Below the pieces are notes generated by a model. That model was not told the DNA's origin. It did no database searches and saw only the letters and a program-made list of their open reading frames with translations. A stretch of DNA of 64,000 nucleotides from Thiothrix nivea DSM 5205 (GTDB lineage Bacteria; Pseudomonadota; Gammaproteobacteria; Thiotrichales; Thiotrichaceae): the NCBI RefSeq assembly GCF_000260135.1, contig NZ_JH651384.1:3252001-3316000 (forward strand), given 5' to 3'. This document shows positions 24,172 to 34,621 of this stretch, one piece after another. Position 1 is the first letter of the stretch. Each line of letters begins with the position of its first letter. The translations under genes were made by a program, and so were the position numbers.

Positions 24172-25280
24172 TTTTTGGCTCCCTTGTCGATGGCGCGTTG
24201 CAGGGTTTTTTCCGCCCGTTTTTGTTGCGCAGCTTCAGTCCAGCCGGGTGAGGTTTCCGGCCAGCCTTGGGTGTGTTGCTGGATGATGTCGGCGAGCGCC
24301 TGGATGTGTTTGCCATTGGCATTGAGGGCGGGGATGTAGTGATAGTTTTCCCCGCCTGCGTGCTGGAAATATTCGTGGTTTTCCTGCTGGATTTCTTCCA
24401 GCGTTTCCAAGCAGTCGGCGGCGAAACCGGGGCAGATGACATCCACGTTCTTGATGCCTTCGCCGGGCAGCGCCTGCATGGTCTTGTCGGTGTAGGGTTG
24501 CAGCCATTCCGCCTTGCCAAAACGCGACTGGAACGTGACACGGTATTCTTTGGGTTTGAGGTTAAGTTCTTGCGCGAGCAAGCGCGCGGTTTTGTGGCAT
24601 TCGCAATGGTAGGGGTCGCCCAGCGTCAGGTTGCGTTTGGGGATGCCGTGGAATGACATGACCAGCAGTTGCCCGCGCGGGTGTTTTTCCCAATGTTGCA
24701 ACACGCTGTCAGCCAGTGCGCTGATATAACTGGGGTGATCGTGGTAATGGTTGACCAGCCGCAGTTCCGCCATCCAGCGCCAGCGCTTGAGTTCGTCGAA
24801 CACCTTGTCGAAGGTGGTGGCATTGGTGGCGGCGCAATACTGCGGGTACAGCGGCAGGATCAGGATGCGCCGAGCGCCCGCTTCCTTGAGCTTGCGCAGG
24901 GCCGAAGGGATCGAGGGGTTGCCGTAACGCATCGCCAGCTCGATTTTCACCGGGCCTTCAAAGCGGATGTCGAGTTCCTTCTGCAAGGCTTTTTGTTGTT
25001 GCAGGGAAATCGCCATCAGTGGGGAGCCGTTTTCTGTCCACACCTCTTTGTATTTGGCAGCGCTGGCGGCGGGGCGCTTGTTGAGGATGATGCCGTAGAG
25101 GATTGGATACCAAGCCAAGCGGGGGATTTCCACCACGCGCGGGTCAGACAGGAATTCACGCAAGTAGCGGCGCAGCGAGGGCTTGTCGGGCGCATCGGGC
25201 GTACCCAGGTTGACCAGCAATACGCCGGTGCATTCCGCCTTGCCGTGGAAATAATCCTTTTCGTTGAGGAAGCGGTTCAC
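24168..25280 (-). CDS. hemH: Ferrochelatase
   Basis: A 370-residue HemH that inserts Fe2+ into protoporphyrin IX, the last step of haem synthesis. It has GVLLVNLGTPDAPDKPSLRR, the catalytic His in SFHGIPKRN, and the late motif ICPGFAADCLETLEEI. Length is normal. It overlaps psiE and the CinA-like gene by 4 bp each. Confidence 0.96.
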   Translation of the reverse strand: MNRFLNEKDYFHGKAECTGVLLVNLGTPDAPDKPSLRRYLREFLSDPRVVEIPRLAWYPILYGIILNKRPAASAAKYKEVWTENGSPLMAISLQQQKALQKELDIRFEGPVKIELAMRYGNPSIPSALRKLKEAGARRILILPLYPQYCAATNATTFDKVFDELKRWRWMAELRLVNHYHDHPSYISALADSVLQHWEKHPRGQLLVMSFHGIPKRNLTLGDPYHCECHKTARLLAQELNLKPKEYRVTFQSRFGKAEWLQPYTDKTMQALPGEGIKNVDVICPGFAADCLETLEEIQQENHEYFQHAGGENYHYIPALNANGKHIQALADIIQQHTQGWPETSPGWTEAAQQKRAEKTLQRAIDKGAKK

Positions 25281-25690
25281 TGTGGAAAATGCCCCTGCTT
25301 GACTTGTTCATACGGGTATTTCACATGGCCGAAACGTACCACCAGCACTGCAAATGCAATCAGCAGGATGGAACCGGAAATGGCCAGCATCTGCCAGGTA
25401 TCCATCGCTTTCATGTCCAGGATCAGGTAACGCGCCAGGGCGACCATGCCGATGTACAGCGGCATCCGCACCGGAACTGATCCAGATTGCAGGTAGACAA
25501 TGACCATCGTGATGATTTCGAGGTAAATGAACAGCAATAGCAAATCTGCGATCTGCACACTCATGTGTCCAACCATGGTAAATATTTCCTGCCCGACTGC
25601 TACGATGGTTGCCAGCGTGATGATGATCAGCAGGGCATATTCCAGCCAATGCAATGCTTTTTGGCTGATCGACAGCGGCGAATTGTTCAT
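25277..25690 (-). CDS. PsiE-family membrane protein
   Basis: A 137-residue inner-membrane protein with four predicted helices and the PsiE-like segment LLLLFIYLEIITMVIVY. PsiE is induced by phosphate starvation in enterics; its activity is unknown. No clear Pho box was found in the 48-bp divergent gap to the inositol phosphatase gene. Confidence 0.82.
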   Translation of the reverse strand: MNNSPLSISQKALHWLEYALLIIITLATIVAVGQEIFTMVGHMSVQIADLLLLFIYLEIITMVIVYLQSGSVPVRMPLYIGMVALARYLILDMKAMDTWQMLAISGSILLIAFAVLVVRFGHVKYPYEQVKQGHFPQ

Positions 25691-25738
25691 AGGCTGGTAT
25701 CCTTAGTATCGTTAGCGTGAAATTGTTTGGTAGGTTAA

Positions 25739-26533
25739 ATGATGCAGCCCGATTTGCAAGTATTGATGGCGGAAATACGTCAAATTGCCCAGGAAGAGAT
25801 CCTGCCCCGGTTCGCACGGGTGGGTTATGAAGTCAAGCACGACGGCAGCCTGTTGACGGAGGCTGATTTGGCGACGGATCGGCGTATTCGCGAATTTCTG
25901 CAACGCGCATGGCCGCAAATCGCCTTTCTGAGCGAGGAAATGGAACGCCATGAACAGGAGCGTCTACTGCGTGAGTCAGATTCCCTCTGGTGTCTCGACC
26001 CACTGGATGGTACTAGCAATTTCGCTGCTGGCCTGCCGCTGTTCGCTATCTCATTGGCACTGTTCCAGCAGGGCGAAGTGGTGCTGGCGCTGACTTACGA
26101 CCCGATACGTGACGAAATGTTTAGCGCGCAGCAAGGGCAGGGCGCGTGGCTGAATGGCAAGCCCTTGCAGTGCCAGAAAAGCGGTTTCCCATTGTGCAAT
26201 GCGGTGGCAATGGTCGATTTCAAACGTCTGCCCGCCCGCCTCAAGTGCGCATTGATGGAAAACTCTCCCTATGGCTCGCAGCGCAACCTCGGCAGTTGCG
26301 TGTTGGAATGGGCGTGGATGGCGGCCAACCGTGGCCATCTCTACTTGCACGGCGGCATGAAACTGTGGGATCTGGCGGCAGGAACGCTGATCCTGGCCGA
26401 AGCGGGCGGTTATGCTTGTACGCTGGATGGCGAAGCGGTTTTCAAACCGGCGATGGAGCCACGCTCGGTGGTCATTTCCCCGGATAAGGCATTGTTTGAC
26501 GCCTGGTTCCACTATTTGCAGGCGAACCGTTAA
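25739..26533 (+). CDS. Inositol-monophosphatase family phosphatase (SuhB/CysQ-like)
   Basis: A 264-residue Mg-dependent phosphatase with the family signature WCLDPLDGTSNFAAG and the C-terminal WDLAAGTLILAEAGG motif. The metal ligands (Glu in SEE, Asp-Pro-Leu-Asp) are visible. The substrate could be inositol phosphate, a sugar phosphate or 3'-phosphoadenosine phosphate. It is the first gene of a pair with murI (3 bp apart). Confidence 0.9.
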   Translation: MMQPDLQVLMAEIRQIAQEEILPRFARVGYEVKHDGSLLTEADLATDRRIREFLQRAWPQIAFLSEEMERHEQERLLRESDSLWCLDPLDGTSNFAAGLPLFAISLALFQQGEVVLALTYDPIRDEMFSAQQGQGAWLNGKPLQCQKSGFPLCNAVAMVDFKRLPARLKCALMENSPYGSQRNLGSCVLEWAWMAANRGHLYLHGGMKLWDLAAGTLILAEAGGYACTLDGEAVFKPAMEPRSVVISPDKALFDAWFHYLQANR

Positions 26534-26536
26534 GCC

Positions 26537-27340
26537 ATGCCCATTCAGCAGCCGATTGGCGTATTTGATTCCGGGTTGGGCGGGATTTCGGTATTGCGCG
26601 AAATCCACCGTCTGTTGCCTGCCGAAGATTTGATTTACGTGGCGGATTCCGGCCACGCACCTTATGGCGGCAAGGAGCCGGATTATATTCGCCATCGCAG
26701 CCTGCGGGTGGCCGATTTCCTGCTGGGACAGGGGGTGAAAGTGCTGGTGGTGGCATGCAATACCGCCACTGTCCACGCGGTCGAATTCCTGCGCGCCACC
26801 CTGCCGATCCCGGTGGTCGGCATTGAGCCTGCCGTCAAACCTGCCGCGCGCCTGACACAGAGTGGCGTCATCGGCGTGCTGGCCACCCAGCAAACTGTCA
26901 ACAGCCCACGACTGCGCCTCCTGATCCATGAACATGCCAGTGGCGTGGAGGTGATCACGCAAGCCTGCCCTGGTCTGGTCGAGCATGTGGAAGCTGGTGA
27001 TTTCAGCAGCGAAGACGTGCTGCAATTGCTCAAACACTACACCTTGCCGTTGCTGGACGCGGGGGCCGATACGCTGGTGTTGGGTTGCACGCATTACCCG
27101 TTCCTCTCTGGCGCTATCCATGCCGTGACCCACGGGCGCATGACAGTGCTGGAAACCAGCACGCCAGTGACGCACCAACTGATGCGCATCCTGGAAAAGC
27201 ATGAACTGCGCAGGACAAGTTCTGCGCCGGGAACCATCAGGTTCTACTCCAGCCGTCACGACGAGCAACATTACATCAGTATGCAGACCCTGTGGCAGAA
27301 CCGCCTCGACCTCGTGTTGCTACCAGCCCCTTACCGTTGA
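26537..27340 (+). CDS. murI: Glutamate racemase
   Basis: A 267-residue MurI giving D-glutamate for peptidoglycan. It starts QPIGVFDSGLGGISVL, and both catalytic cysteines are present in ACNTAT (with VHAVEFLR after it) and GCTHYPFL. Length and motifs are complete. Confidence 0.96.
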   Translation: MPIQQPIGVFDSGLGGISVLREIHRLLPAEDLIYVADSGHAPYGGKEPDYIRHRSLRVADFLLGQGVKVLVVACNTATVHAVEFLRATLPIPVVGIEPAVKPAARLTQSGVIGVLATQQTVNSPRLRLLIHEHASGVEVITQACPGLVEHVEAGDFSSEDVLQLLKHYTLPLLDAGADTLVLGCTHYPFLSGAIHAVTHGRMTVLETSTPVTHQLMRILEKHELRRTSSAPGTIRFYSSRHDEQHYISMQTLWQNRLDLVLLPAPYR

Positions 27341-27461
27341 AAATACTGGCGGTCACGGCGAGGGCAGGCAGGTGATGGGGTTTGCGGCGTTGAAGTGAAA
27401 TCCCCTCTGCTGGTAGCTGCTTGTGCTAGAATGCCCGCGTTGCATCATAGACCAACATTAT

Positions 27462-28004
27462 ATGAAAGAAACCACAACAGATTCGGATGCTCCGGGCAAA
27501 CGTCGCCGCTGGCTACGCTGGCTGCTGGAAGGGTTGATTATCTTCGCCATCATTTTCGGGCTGCGCACCTGGCAGCAGCGTGGGATGCTGGAAGGCGAAG
27601 CGCCGGATTTTGAGCGGGTATCCCTGAATGGTGGGGACATCCACCTCGACGATTACCGTGGCCAGCCGATCCTGCTGCACTTTTGGGCCAGCTGGTGTCC
27701 CATGTGTGAGCTGGAGCAGGATAGCATCACGGCCATTAGCAAGGACTGGAAAGTCATTACGGTCGCCTTCCAGTCAGGGGGCAAGGATGAGGTGCAGCGT
27801 TACCTGGAACGTAAAAAACTGACGGGTTGGATTACGGTGGTGGATGAGGATGGCTCACTGGCGGCGCAATACGGCATTCGCGGCGTACCTACCAGCTACG
27901 TGCTGGATGCGGAAGGCAGTATCCGTTTTCGCGAGGTTGGGCTGACTTCGGGGTGGGGCTTGCGTCTACGTTTGTGGCTGGCTGACTTGCTGGTCGGTGC
28001 TTAG
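27462..28004 (+). CDS. Membrane-anchored thioredoxin-like disulfide oxidoreductase
   Basis: A 180-residue protein with an N-terminal membrane anchor (about 22-40, LLEGLIIFAIIFGLR) and a periplasmic thioredoxin fold with active site WCPMC in FWASWCPMCELEQ. The later cis-Pro loop GIRGVPTSYV is present. It resembles ScsD/TlpA-type reductases. The start at 27462 is chosen over an in-frame ATG 39 bases upstream, since an extended -10 (TGCTAGAAT) just there places transcription start after it. Confidence 0.86.
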   Translation: MKETTTDSDAPGKRRRWLRWLLEGLIIFAIIFGLRTWQQRGMLEGEAPDFERVSLNGGDIHLDDYRGQPILLHFWASWCPMCELEQDSITAISKDWKVITVAFQSGGKDEVQRYLERKKLTGWITVVDEDGSLAAQYGIRGVPTSYVLDAEGSIRFREVGLTSGWGLRLRLWLADLLVGA

Positions 28005-28711
28005 AATCCGGCCAGCGCTTGTCCTAGCAGCAGCAAGCCTAAAGCAACCATCAGCAAACCTGCTACGCGTTTGACGGCTTGGTTACGGGTGAAACGGCTG
28101 AGAATAGCCGCCGCCGCGCCCATCAACAGCAAGATCGGCAAGGTTCCCAGACCAAACGCCAGCATTAACAACGCACCCTTGCTGATGCTGCCCGCCGTGA
28201 ATGCCCAGGCCAGCACGCTGTAAACCAGCCCGCAGGGCAGCCAACCCCAGATAAAACCCAGTGGCAGGGCTTTTGCTGGGGAATCCACTGGCATGAAACG
28301 CCGTCCGGCAGGTTCAATCCAGCGCCACAAAACCCGACCGGCTTTTTCAATATGGGCAACACCCTGCCAAATACCGGCCACGTACAGGCCGAGCGCAATC
28401 ATAAAGGCGGCGGCAAAAATTTTCAGGCCAAGGTTGAAGGTTACGGCATGATCAGCTGACAGGATAGCGAGGAAAGTTGCCCCCAACCCCCCCATTAACG
28501 CGCCCGCCAGCATGTAACCGCTGATGCGCCCGGCATTGTAGGCCAGTAACATGGGCAACAGGCTACCCATCTGTTGGCGGCGGGTGGGCGGTAGGCCAAA
28601 GGTCAAAGCGCTAACAATGCCACCGCACATGCCAATGCAATGGACACCACCCAACAGCCCGACCATGAAGGCGGCCAGGTATTGGGAATGGTCAAGCCAG
28701 CCCCCATCCAT
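28001..28711 (-). CDS. TauE/SafE-like (DsbD_2-type) membrane protein
   Basis: A 236-residue inner-membrane protein with six helices and the family motifs GLLGGVHCIGMCGGIVSAL and GWLPCGLVYSVL, each with conserved Cys and Gly. This group is related to the DsbD membrane domain and is annotated as sulfite exporter or cytochrome-assembly helper; substrate is unknown. It converges on the thioredoxin-like gene with a 4-bp overlap, and starts at the hspQ stop. Confidence 0.88.
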   Translation of the reverse strand: MDGGWLDHSQYLAAFMVGLLGGVHCIGMCGGIVSALTFGLPPTRRQQMGSLLPMLLAYNAGRISGYMLAGALMGGLGATFLAILSADHAVTFNLGLKIFAAAFMIALGLYVAGIWQGVAHIEKAGRVLWRWIEPAGRRFMPVDSPAKALPLGFIWGWLPCGLVYSVLAWAFTAGSISKGALLMLAFGLGTLPILLLMGAAAAILSRFTRNQAVKRVAGLLMVALGLLLLGQALAGF

Positions 28712-29040
28712 TAGTTGAGCGTTTGTCGGGCTTGATAATGGTCACCGTTAAAGCCGGTGAAGAAATTTTCCAGCAGCGGGTGTTCGACAGGTTCGATGAG
28801 GTCGTCTGCTTCTGCTTCCAGGTTGCATTCCGCCACATAGGCGACCCGGCCATCCTGGTCGATCAGGACGTGATACCAAGGCTCTTCCTTGCTGGGGTTG
28901 CCCGCTTCCACGTTTTTCTCGAACCATTCCTCAGTGCCCTGAAAATCCGGGTCTACGTCGAAGATGACGCCGCGATAATTGAATAGCCGATGGTGAATAA
29001 CCTGGCCGATGCCGAAAGAAGCGGTTTTTTCTTCCATCAT
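28711..29040 (-). CDS. hspQ: Heat-shock protein HspQ
   Basis: A 109-residue protein with the YccV/HspQ pattern: FGIGQVIHHRLFNYRGVIFD, then EPWYHVLIDQDGRVAYVAE. In enterics HspQ is a Lon substrate-enhancer and binds hemimethylated DNA. The N-terminus carries five extra residues before the core. It is co-oriented with the TauE-like gene, touching by one base. Confidence 0.92.
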   Translation of the reverse strand: MMEEKTASFGIGQVIHHRLFNYRGVIFDVDPDFQGTEEWFEKNVEAGNPSKEEPWYHVLIDQDGRVAYVAECNLEAEADDLIEPVEHPLLENFFTGFNGDHYQARQTLN

Positions 29041-29091
29041 GACGATACCTCAATGCTCTCTAATAACTTTGATTTGCCTCCCAATATGCGG

Positions 29092-30339
29092 CTACTCGCC
29101 TGCAATATCAAGACTCCCTAATATTTCTTTGACCCTATTTACTCGGCGGTGATGGGTTTCTTCCTTGATTTGTATGCCCTGAAAGCCTTGCTGGATGATT
29201 TCCCGGGTATCCACTCCCTGACAGGCGGCCAAGGCTTGCCGGAACATGTCTGCCTGAGGGTAGGGCCGGTTTTCAAACCCGGTACGCCCACGTGCATCGG
29301 CTTCGCAGGCCAGCAGCAGTTGTTCAAAACGTTCTGGCTTGCGGAAGGCGTCGGTGGCTTCCAGCACTTTCAGCAGGGTCTGCGGGCGTAATTCCTTTGC
29401 CTTATGTATATGACCATGAAATTTTGCCACATGTTCAGCGAGTTCACGAAAACGGTTGGGAACCCGCAGGCGTTCACACAGTTCTGTCGTCAATTGGTAG
29501 CTGACAAGTTCATGCCCATGATGGCTGGGGAGGACTTCTGCGGGCGTTAGCCCTTTGCCGAGGTCGTGGGTGAGGGCGGCGAAACGCACTTCTGGTTCCT
29601 GGCTCAGTTTGGCGGCTTGTTGCAAGACCAGCAGGGTGTGGATGCCGCAATCAATTTCCGGGTGGTATTTCGCCGGTTGTGGTATGCCGAACAGACGGTC
29701 GATTTCGGGGAACAGTACTCGCAATGCGCCACATTCGCGCAACACCTGAAAAAACTGCTCAGGGGCGGGTTCCGCCAAGGCGCGTACGGTTTCCTGCCAG
29801 ACCCGTTCGGGAACCAGCGCATCCACTTCGCCTGCATCCACCATCGCGTGCATCAGTTGCTGGGTTGCGTCGGCCACCCGGAAACCCAATGGGGCAAAAC
29901 GCGCGGCAAAGCGGGCAACCCGCAGGATACGTACCGGGTCTTCGCTGAAAGCTAAGGAAACGTGCCGCAGCAGTTTTGCCTGCAAGTCAGCTTGCCCGCC
30001 GTAGGGGTCGATAAGGTTACCGCTTTCATCCTGTGCCATGGCGTTGATCGTTAGGTCGCGTCTGATCAGGTCTTCTTCCAGGCTGACTTCAGGTGCTGCA
30101 TGGAACTGGAAGCCGTGGTATCCCTTGGCAGTTTTGCGTTCGGTACGCGCCAGCGCGTATTCCTCGCTGGTCTGGGGGTGCAGGAATACCGGGAAGTCGT
30201 TGCCTACCGGTTTGAACCCTTGCGCTTGCAGGTCTGCGGGGGTTGCACCGGTTACTACCCAGTCACGGTCTTTGATCGGCAAACCCAGTAGCTGATCGCG
30301 CACAGCCCCACCGACGAGATAAGTTTTGGTTTCACTCAT
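29092..30339 (-). CDS. cca: tRNA nucleotidyltransferase (CCA-adding), with HD domain
   Basis: A 415-residue bacterial Cca that adds or repairs the CCA tail of tRNA. The nucleotidyltransferase motif [13 protein letters not shown] is at the N-terminus, the [10 protein letters not shown] motif follows, and the C-terminal HD domain (ALTHDLGKG) gives phosphodiesterase activity in the E. coli type. The start at 30339 gives the usual [12 protein letters not shown] beginning; the open frame upstream is not family-like. Confidence 0.95.
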   Translation of the reverse strand: MSETKTYLVGGAVRDQLLGLPIKDRDWVVTGATPADLQAQGFKPVGNDFPVFLHPQTSEEYALARTERKTAKGYHGFQFHAAPEVSLEEDLIRRDLTINAMAQDESGNLIDPYGGQADLQAKLLRHVSLAFSEDPVRILRVARFAARFAPLGFRVADATQQLMHAMVDAGEVDALVPERVWQETVRALAEPAPEQFFQVLRECGALRVLFPEIDRLFGIPQPAKYHPEIDCGIHTLLVLQQAAKLSQEPEVRFAALTHDLGKGLTPAEVLPSHHGHELVSYQLTTELCERLRVPNRFRELAEHVAKFHGHIHKAKELRPQTLLKVLEATDAFRKPERFEQLLLACEADARGRTGFENRPYPQADMFRQALAACQGVDTREIIQQGFQGIQIKEETHHRRVNRVKEILGSLDIAGE

Positions 30340-30434
30340 GAATTTTACACAGCTTGTCTGTTTGCGTAGTCGGGAAGTATATCTTTTTTCTTGTATATTA
30401 GCATCCTCTAATTTATTGAAAACTAAGGGCAACA

Positions 30435-30463
30435 TTGACCTGACGCTTGAATTGTGTTGTTAT
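30435..30463 (+). promoter_or_regulatory. Candidate sigma-70 promoter of sqr
   Basis: TTGACC (30435-30440), a 17-bp spacer and TGTTAT (30458-30463) lie about 85 bp before the sqr start codon in the 209-bp gap to cca. The -35 is strong, the -10 is moderate. Confidence 0.45.
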
Positions 30464-30536
30464 TCTGATTGCTTAGAGATGAACGCTGGCAAATACCCAT
30501 TTGATAAAAAGTATTCCCACATCAATCAATAGTTAG

Positions 30537-31820
<1,284 letters not shown>

Positions 31821-31849
31821 AGAATCTGACGAGGAGTCAGGGGCGCATG

Positions 31850-31881
31850 ATGGGAGGCGTAGTGCCTCCCATTTTTATTTT
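31850..31881 (+). terminator. Intrinsic terminator of sqr
   Basis: Perfect 9-base arms ATGGGAGGC and GCCTCCCAT around a GTAGT loop are followed by a T-rich run (TTTTATTTT). It lies 30 bp beyond the sqr stop and just before the nadC ribosome site. Confidence 0.9.
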
Positions 31882-31890
31882 GAGGTATTG

Positions 31891-32721
31891 ATGAATTTAC
31901 CAAACGATTTGCAAGAAACCGTTGCTCGCGCACTGGCGGAAGACATCGGTACGGGGGATGTGACGGCAGGGCTGATTCCGGCTGATAAACAGGCGGTTGC
32001 CAATGTTATTTGCCGGGAAGATGCCATCATTTGTGGTACGGCATGGTTTGACGAAGTATTCCGTCAGTTGGATGCAGCAGTACAGGTGGCATGGCAGTGT
32101 CAGGATGGCGGCAAGGTGGGTGCAGATGCGCTGCTGTGTACCCTGCGTGGAAGCGCCCGCTCCATTCTCAGTGGTGAACGTGCGGCATTAAATTTCCTGC
32201 AAACCTTGTCGGCAACGGCAACTGCTACCCGTTGTTATGTCGATCTGGTCGCGCATACCAACTGTCGGATTCTGGATACCCGTAAAACCTTGCCAGGCTT
32301 ACGCACTGCGCAGAAATACGCCGTTTTATGCGGTGGCGGAACCAATCACCGCATCGGTCTGTATGACCGTGTGCTGATCAAGGAAAACCACATCATGGCG
32401 ACTGGTTCGATTACGGCTGCCATCCAGCAGGCTCGCAAGTTGCACCCCGGAATCCTGGTCGAAGTCGAAACCGAAACCATGCAGGAACTGGCGGAAGCGA
32501 CTGCCGCGCAGGCTGACATTATCATGCTGGACGATTATGATCTCGATACCATGCATGAAGCGGTGCGGATGACTGCCGGGAAAATTCCGCTGGAAGCTTC
32601 CGGCAGTGTCAGCCCCGAAACCGTGGTGGCGATTGCCGAAACGGGGGTGGATTTCGTTTCCATCGGCAGCATTACCAAGCACATCCGCGCAGTCGATTTG
32701 TCGATGAGGTTTGTGAAATGA
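31891..32721 (+). CDS. nadC: Quinolinate phosphoribosyltransferase
   Basis: A 276-residue NadC of the NAD synthesis pathway. It has ALAEDIGTGDVTAGLIP near the start, DTRKTLPGLR, the GGGTNHRIGLYD substrate loop and the C-terminal LEASGSVSPETV. The ATG at 31891 follows GAGG by six bases; the frame is open to a TTG one codon earlier. Its stop overlaps the lptM start by 4 bp. Confidence 0.95.
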   Translation: MNLPNDLQETVARALAEDIGTGDVTAGLIPADKQAVANVICREDAIICGTAWFDEVFRQLDAAVQVAWQCQDGGKVGADALLCTLRGSARSILSGERAALNFLQTLSATATATRCYVDLVAHTNCRILDTRKTLPGLRTAQKYAVLCGGGTNHRIGLYDRVLIKENHIMATGSITAAIQQARKLHPGILVEVETETMQELAEATAAQADIIMLDDYDLDTMHEAVRMTAGKIPLEASGSVSPETVVAIAETGVDFVSIGSITKHIRAVDLSMRFVK

Positions 32722-32831
32722 AAAACTGGCTGGGGTTGGCTATCGTATTGGTCTTATTGGCAGGTTGTGGCAACAAGGGGCCGCTCTATCTGCCCGATGA
32801 CGCAAAAGCAAAACAGGAACAGGCGAAGTAA
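32718..32831 (+). CDS. lptM: LptM (YifL) small lipoprotein
   Basis: A 37-residue lipoprotein: membrane signal, lipobox LLAGC, then the diagnostic GNKGPLYLPDD. LptM stabilises the LptD-LptE lipopolysaccharide translocon. It directly precedes lysA by 3 bp, the classic gammaproteobacterial arrangement, and overlaps the nadC stop as ATGA. Confidence 0.93.
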   Translation: MKNWLGLAIVLVLLAGCGNKGPLYLPDDAKAKQEQAK

Positions 32832-32834
32832 ATA

Positions 32835-34085
32835 ATGGATCATTTTGAATACCGCAACGGCCAGTTGTTTGCCGAAGACGTGGCAGTTGCCGACATTGCC
32901 CACGCACACGGCACGCCTTGCTACATCTATTCCCGCGCCACGCTGGAGCGTCACTGGCACGCTTTTAACGACGCTTTCGGCACGCAGCCGCATCTGGTTT
33001 GTTACGCTGTGAAAGCTAATTCCAACATTGCCATTCTCAACCTGTTTGCGCGGCTGGGTTCCGGCTTCGATATCGTGTCGGGTGGAGAACTGGAGCGGGT
33101 GCTACGGGCAGGTGGTGACCCTGACAAAGTGGTCTTTTCTGGCGTTGGCAAGAAAGCAGTGGAAATCCGCCACGCGCTGGAAGTCGGTATCCGCTGTTTC
33201 AACGTCGAGTCCGAAGCAGAGCTGGATCGTATCAATGCCGTTGCGGGTGAAATGGGCAAGGTCGCGCCGGTTTCCTTGCGCGTGAATCCGGACGTGGATG
33301 CGCAGACCCACCCCTACATTTCTACCGGCCTGAAAGAGAACAAATTCGGCATCGAGATCGGGCGGGCGGAAGCGGTTTACCTGAAAGCAGCGGCGATGCC
33401 CAACCTGAAAGTTGTCGGTATCGACTGCCACATCGGTTCGCAATTGCTCACGTTGACGCCGTTCATGGATGCGCTGCAACGGGTGCTGGCTCTGGCGGAA
33501 CGGCTGGCGGAACAGGGTGTGCAAGTCCATCACCTCGACATTGGTGGTGGTTTGGGTGTGCGCTACAAGCATGATCAGCTTGCGCCCAGTCCGGCAGATT
33601 ACATGGCAAATCTGTTTACTGATGAGCGTCTGCGTCAGTATGAAATTTTCGTCGAGCCGGGCAGGGCGATTGCAGCCAACGCCGGTATCCTGGTGACGGA
33701 GGTCGAGTTCCTGAAAATGGCGGAATACAAGAATTTCGCGGTGGTGGATGCGGCCATGAATGACTTGATCCGCCCGGCCTTGTATAGCGCGTGGCAGGAA
33801 ATCATTCCGGTGGTTCCGCGCAGTGAGGGCAAAACCGAGACTTATGATGTCGTTGGGCCGGTGTGCGAGACGGGCGATTTCCTGGGTAAGGAGCGTGACC
33901 TCAATATCCAGCCGGGGGATTTGCTGGCGGTGCGTTCATCCGGTGCGTATGGTTTCACCATGGCTTCCAATTACAACACCCGGCCACGCGCGCTGGAAGT
34001 GATGGTGGATGGCAGCGCCATGCATGTGATCCGCCAGCGTGAAACGTTCGAGGATTTGGTGCGGGGGGAGGCGATTCTTCCTTAA
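32835..34085 (+). CDS. lysA: Diaminopimelate decarboxylase
   Basis: A 416-residue PLP enzyme for the last step of lysine synthesis. The PLP lysine lies in CYAVKANSN, the phosphate-binding segment is HLDIGGGLGVRY, and the partner-subunit motif GPVCETGDFLGK is present. Length is normal. An intrinsic terminator follows. Confidence 0.96.
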   Translation: MDHFEYRNGQLFAEDVAVADIAHAHGTPCYIYSRATLERHWHAFNDAFGTQPHLVCYAVKANSNIAILNLFARLGSGFDIVSGGELERVLRAGGDPDKVVFSGVGKKAVEIRHALEVGIRCFNVESEAELDRINAVAGEMGKVAPVSLRVNPDVDAQTHPYISTGLKENKFGIEIGRAEAVYLKAAAMPNLKVVGIDCHIGSQLLTLTPFMDALQRVLALAERLAEQGVQVHHLDIGGGLGVRYKHDQLAPSPADYMANLFTDERLRQYEIFVEPGRAIAANAGILVTEVEFLKMAEYKNFAVVDAAMNDLIRPALYSAWQEIIPVVPRSEGKTETYDVVGPVCETGDFLGKERDLNIQPGDLLAVRSSGAYGFTMASNYNTRPRALEVMVDGSAMHVIRQRETFEDLVRGEAILP

Positions 34086-34145
34086 CTATTCCAAAACTAT
34101 TTCAATCCTTTTATTATTTATTTTGATTTTTAAAAATCTGCCTTT

Positions 34146-34166
34146 ACCGTCCGGCGGTTTTTTTTT
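34146..34166 (+). terminator. Terminator after lysA
   Basis: A short stem ACCG-TCCGG-CGGT is followed by nine T residues. The stem is weak, the U-tract strong. The rest of the 187-bp gap to the next gene shows no other feature I can support. Confidence 0.6.
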
Positions 34167-34272
34167 GCGTTCCATGCCTTTATGGTGAGGTTATCGAACA
34201 GATGGCATGTAATCTGGTCTACACGGTTAGCAAGTGAGTTGCATGTGTCAAATATAAAGGACGGAGAGGTTT

Positions 34273-34617
34273 ATGCCAGCACCAACAGCAACGGTGAATA
34301 GAAAGGAAGCGGGGGTTGTTCTTTCCAAACGGGGTAAGGTGACGGCACGAAATCCGGCTGGTGATTCCCGTATTCTAAAACGTGGCGACCCGATTTATGC
34401 CGACGATATGGTGCACACTGTGCGTGGTGCCAATGTCCAGTTAAAAATGGATGACCGAAATATCGTGATGCTGCGCGGTGGTTGTTCTTTTCGTGTCAGT
34501 ATTTACCAGTCGCTAGACAATTCACCGGCGACTGGCCAGCGTTTTGAATACATTGGCGGCGTTTTGCGTGAAAGCCGCCGTGAATCTGTCCCGCTGCTGG
34601 ACTTGGGTATCCAGTAA
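34273..34617 (+). CDS. Stand-alone FecR-like domain protein
   Basis: A 114-residue protein without signal peptide. Residues about 16-75 match the FecR-domain pattern (GKVTARNPAGDSRILKRGD, then a TVRGANVQLKMDD strand). No sigma factor or receptor gene is near, so it is not a classical FecR anti-sigma system. FecR-like folds also occur as small modules of unknown role. Ribosome site GGAGAGG. It converges on znuA with a 4-bp gap. Confidence 0.6.
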   Translation: MPAPTATVNRKEAGVVLSKRGKVTARNPAGDSRILKRGDPIYADDMVHTVRGANVQLKMDDRNIVMLRGGCSFRVSIYQSLDNSPATGQRFEYIGGVLRESRRESVPLLDLGIQ

Positions 34618-34621
34618 GCTC

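Noticed and set aside
26051-27271. 406-codon open frame antisense to the inositol phosphatase and murI genes
   Set aside because: It runs across two clearly coding genes in opposite orientation; GC-rich third positions explain its length.
34086-34272. Possible small RNA or riboswitch after lysA
   Set aside because: Apart from the weak terminator stem and T-run I could not build a stable conserved-looking fold.
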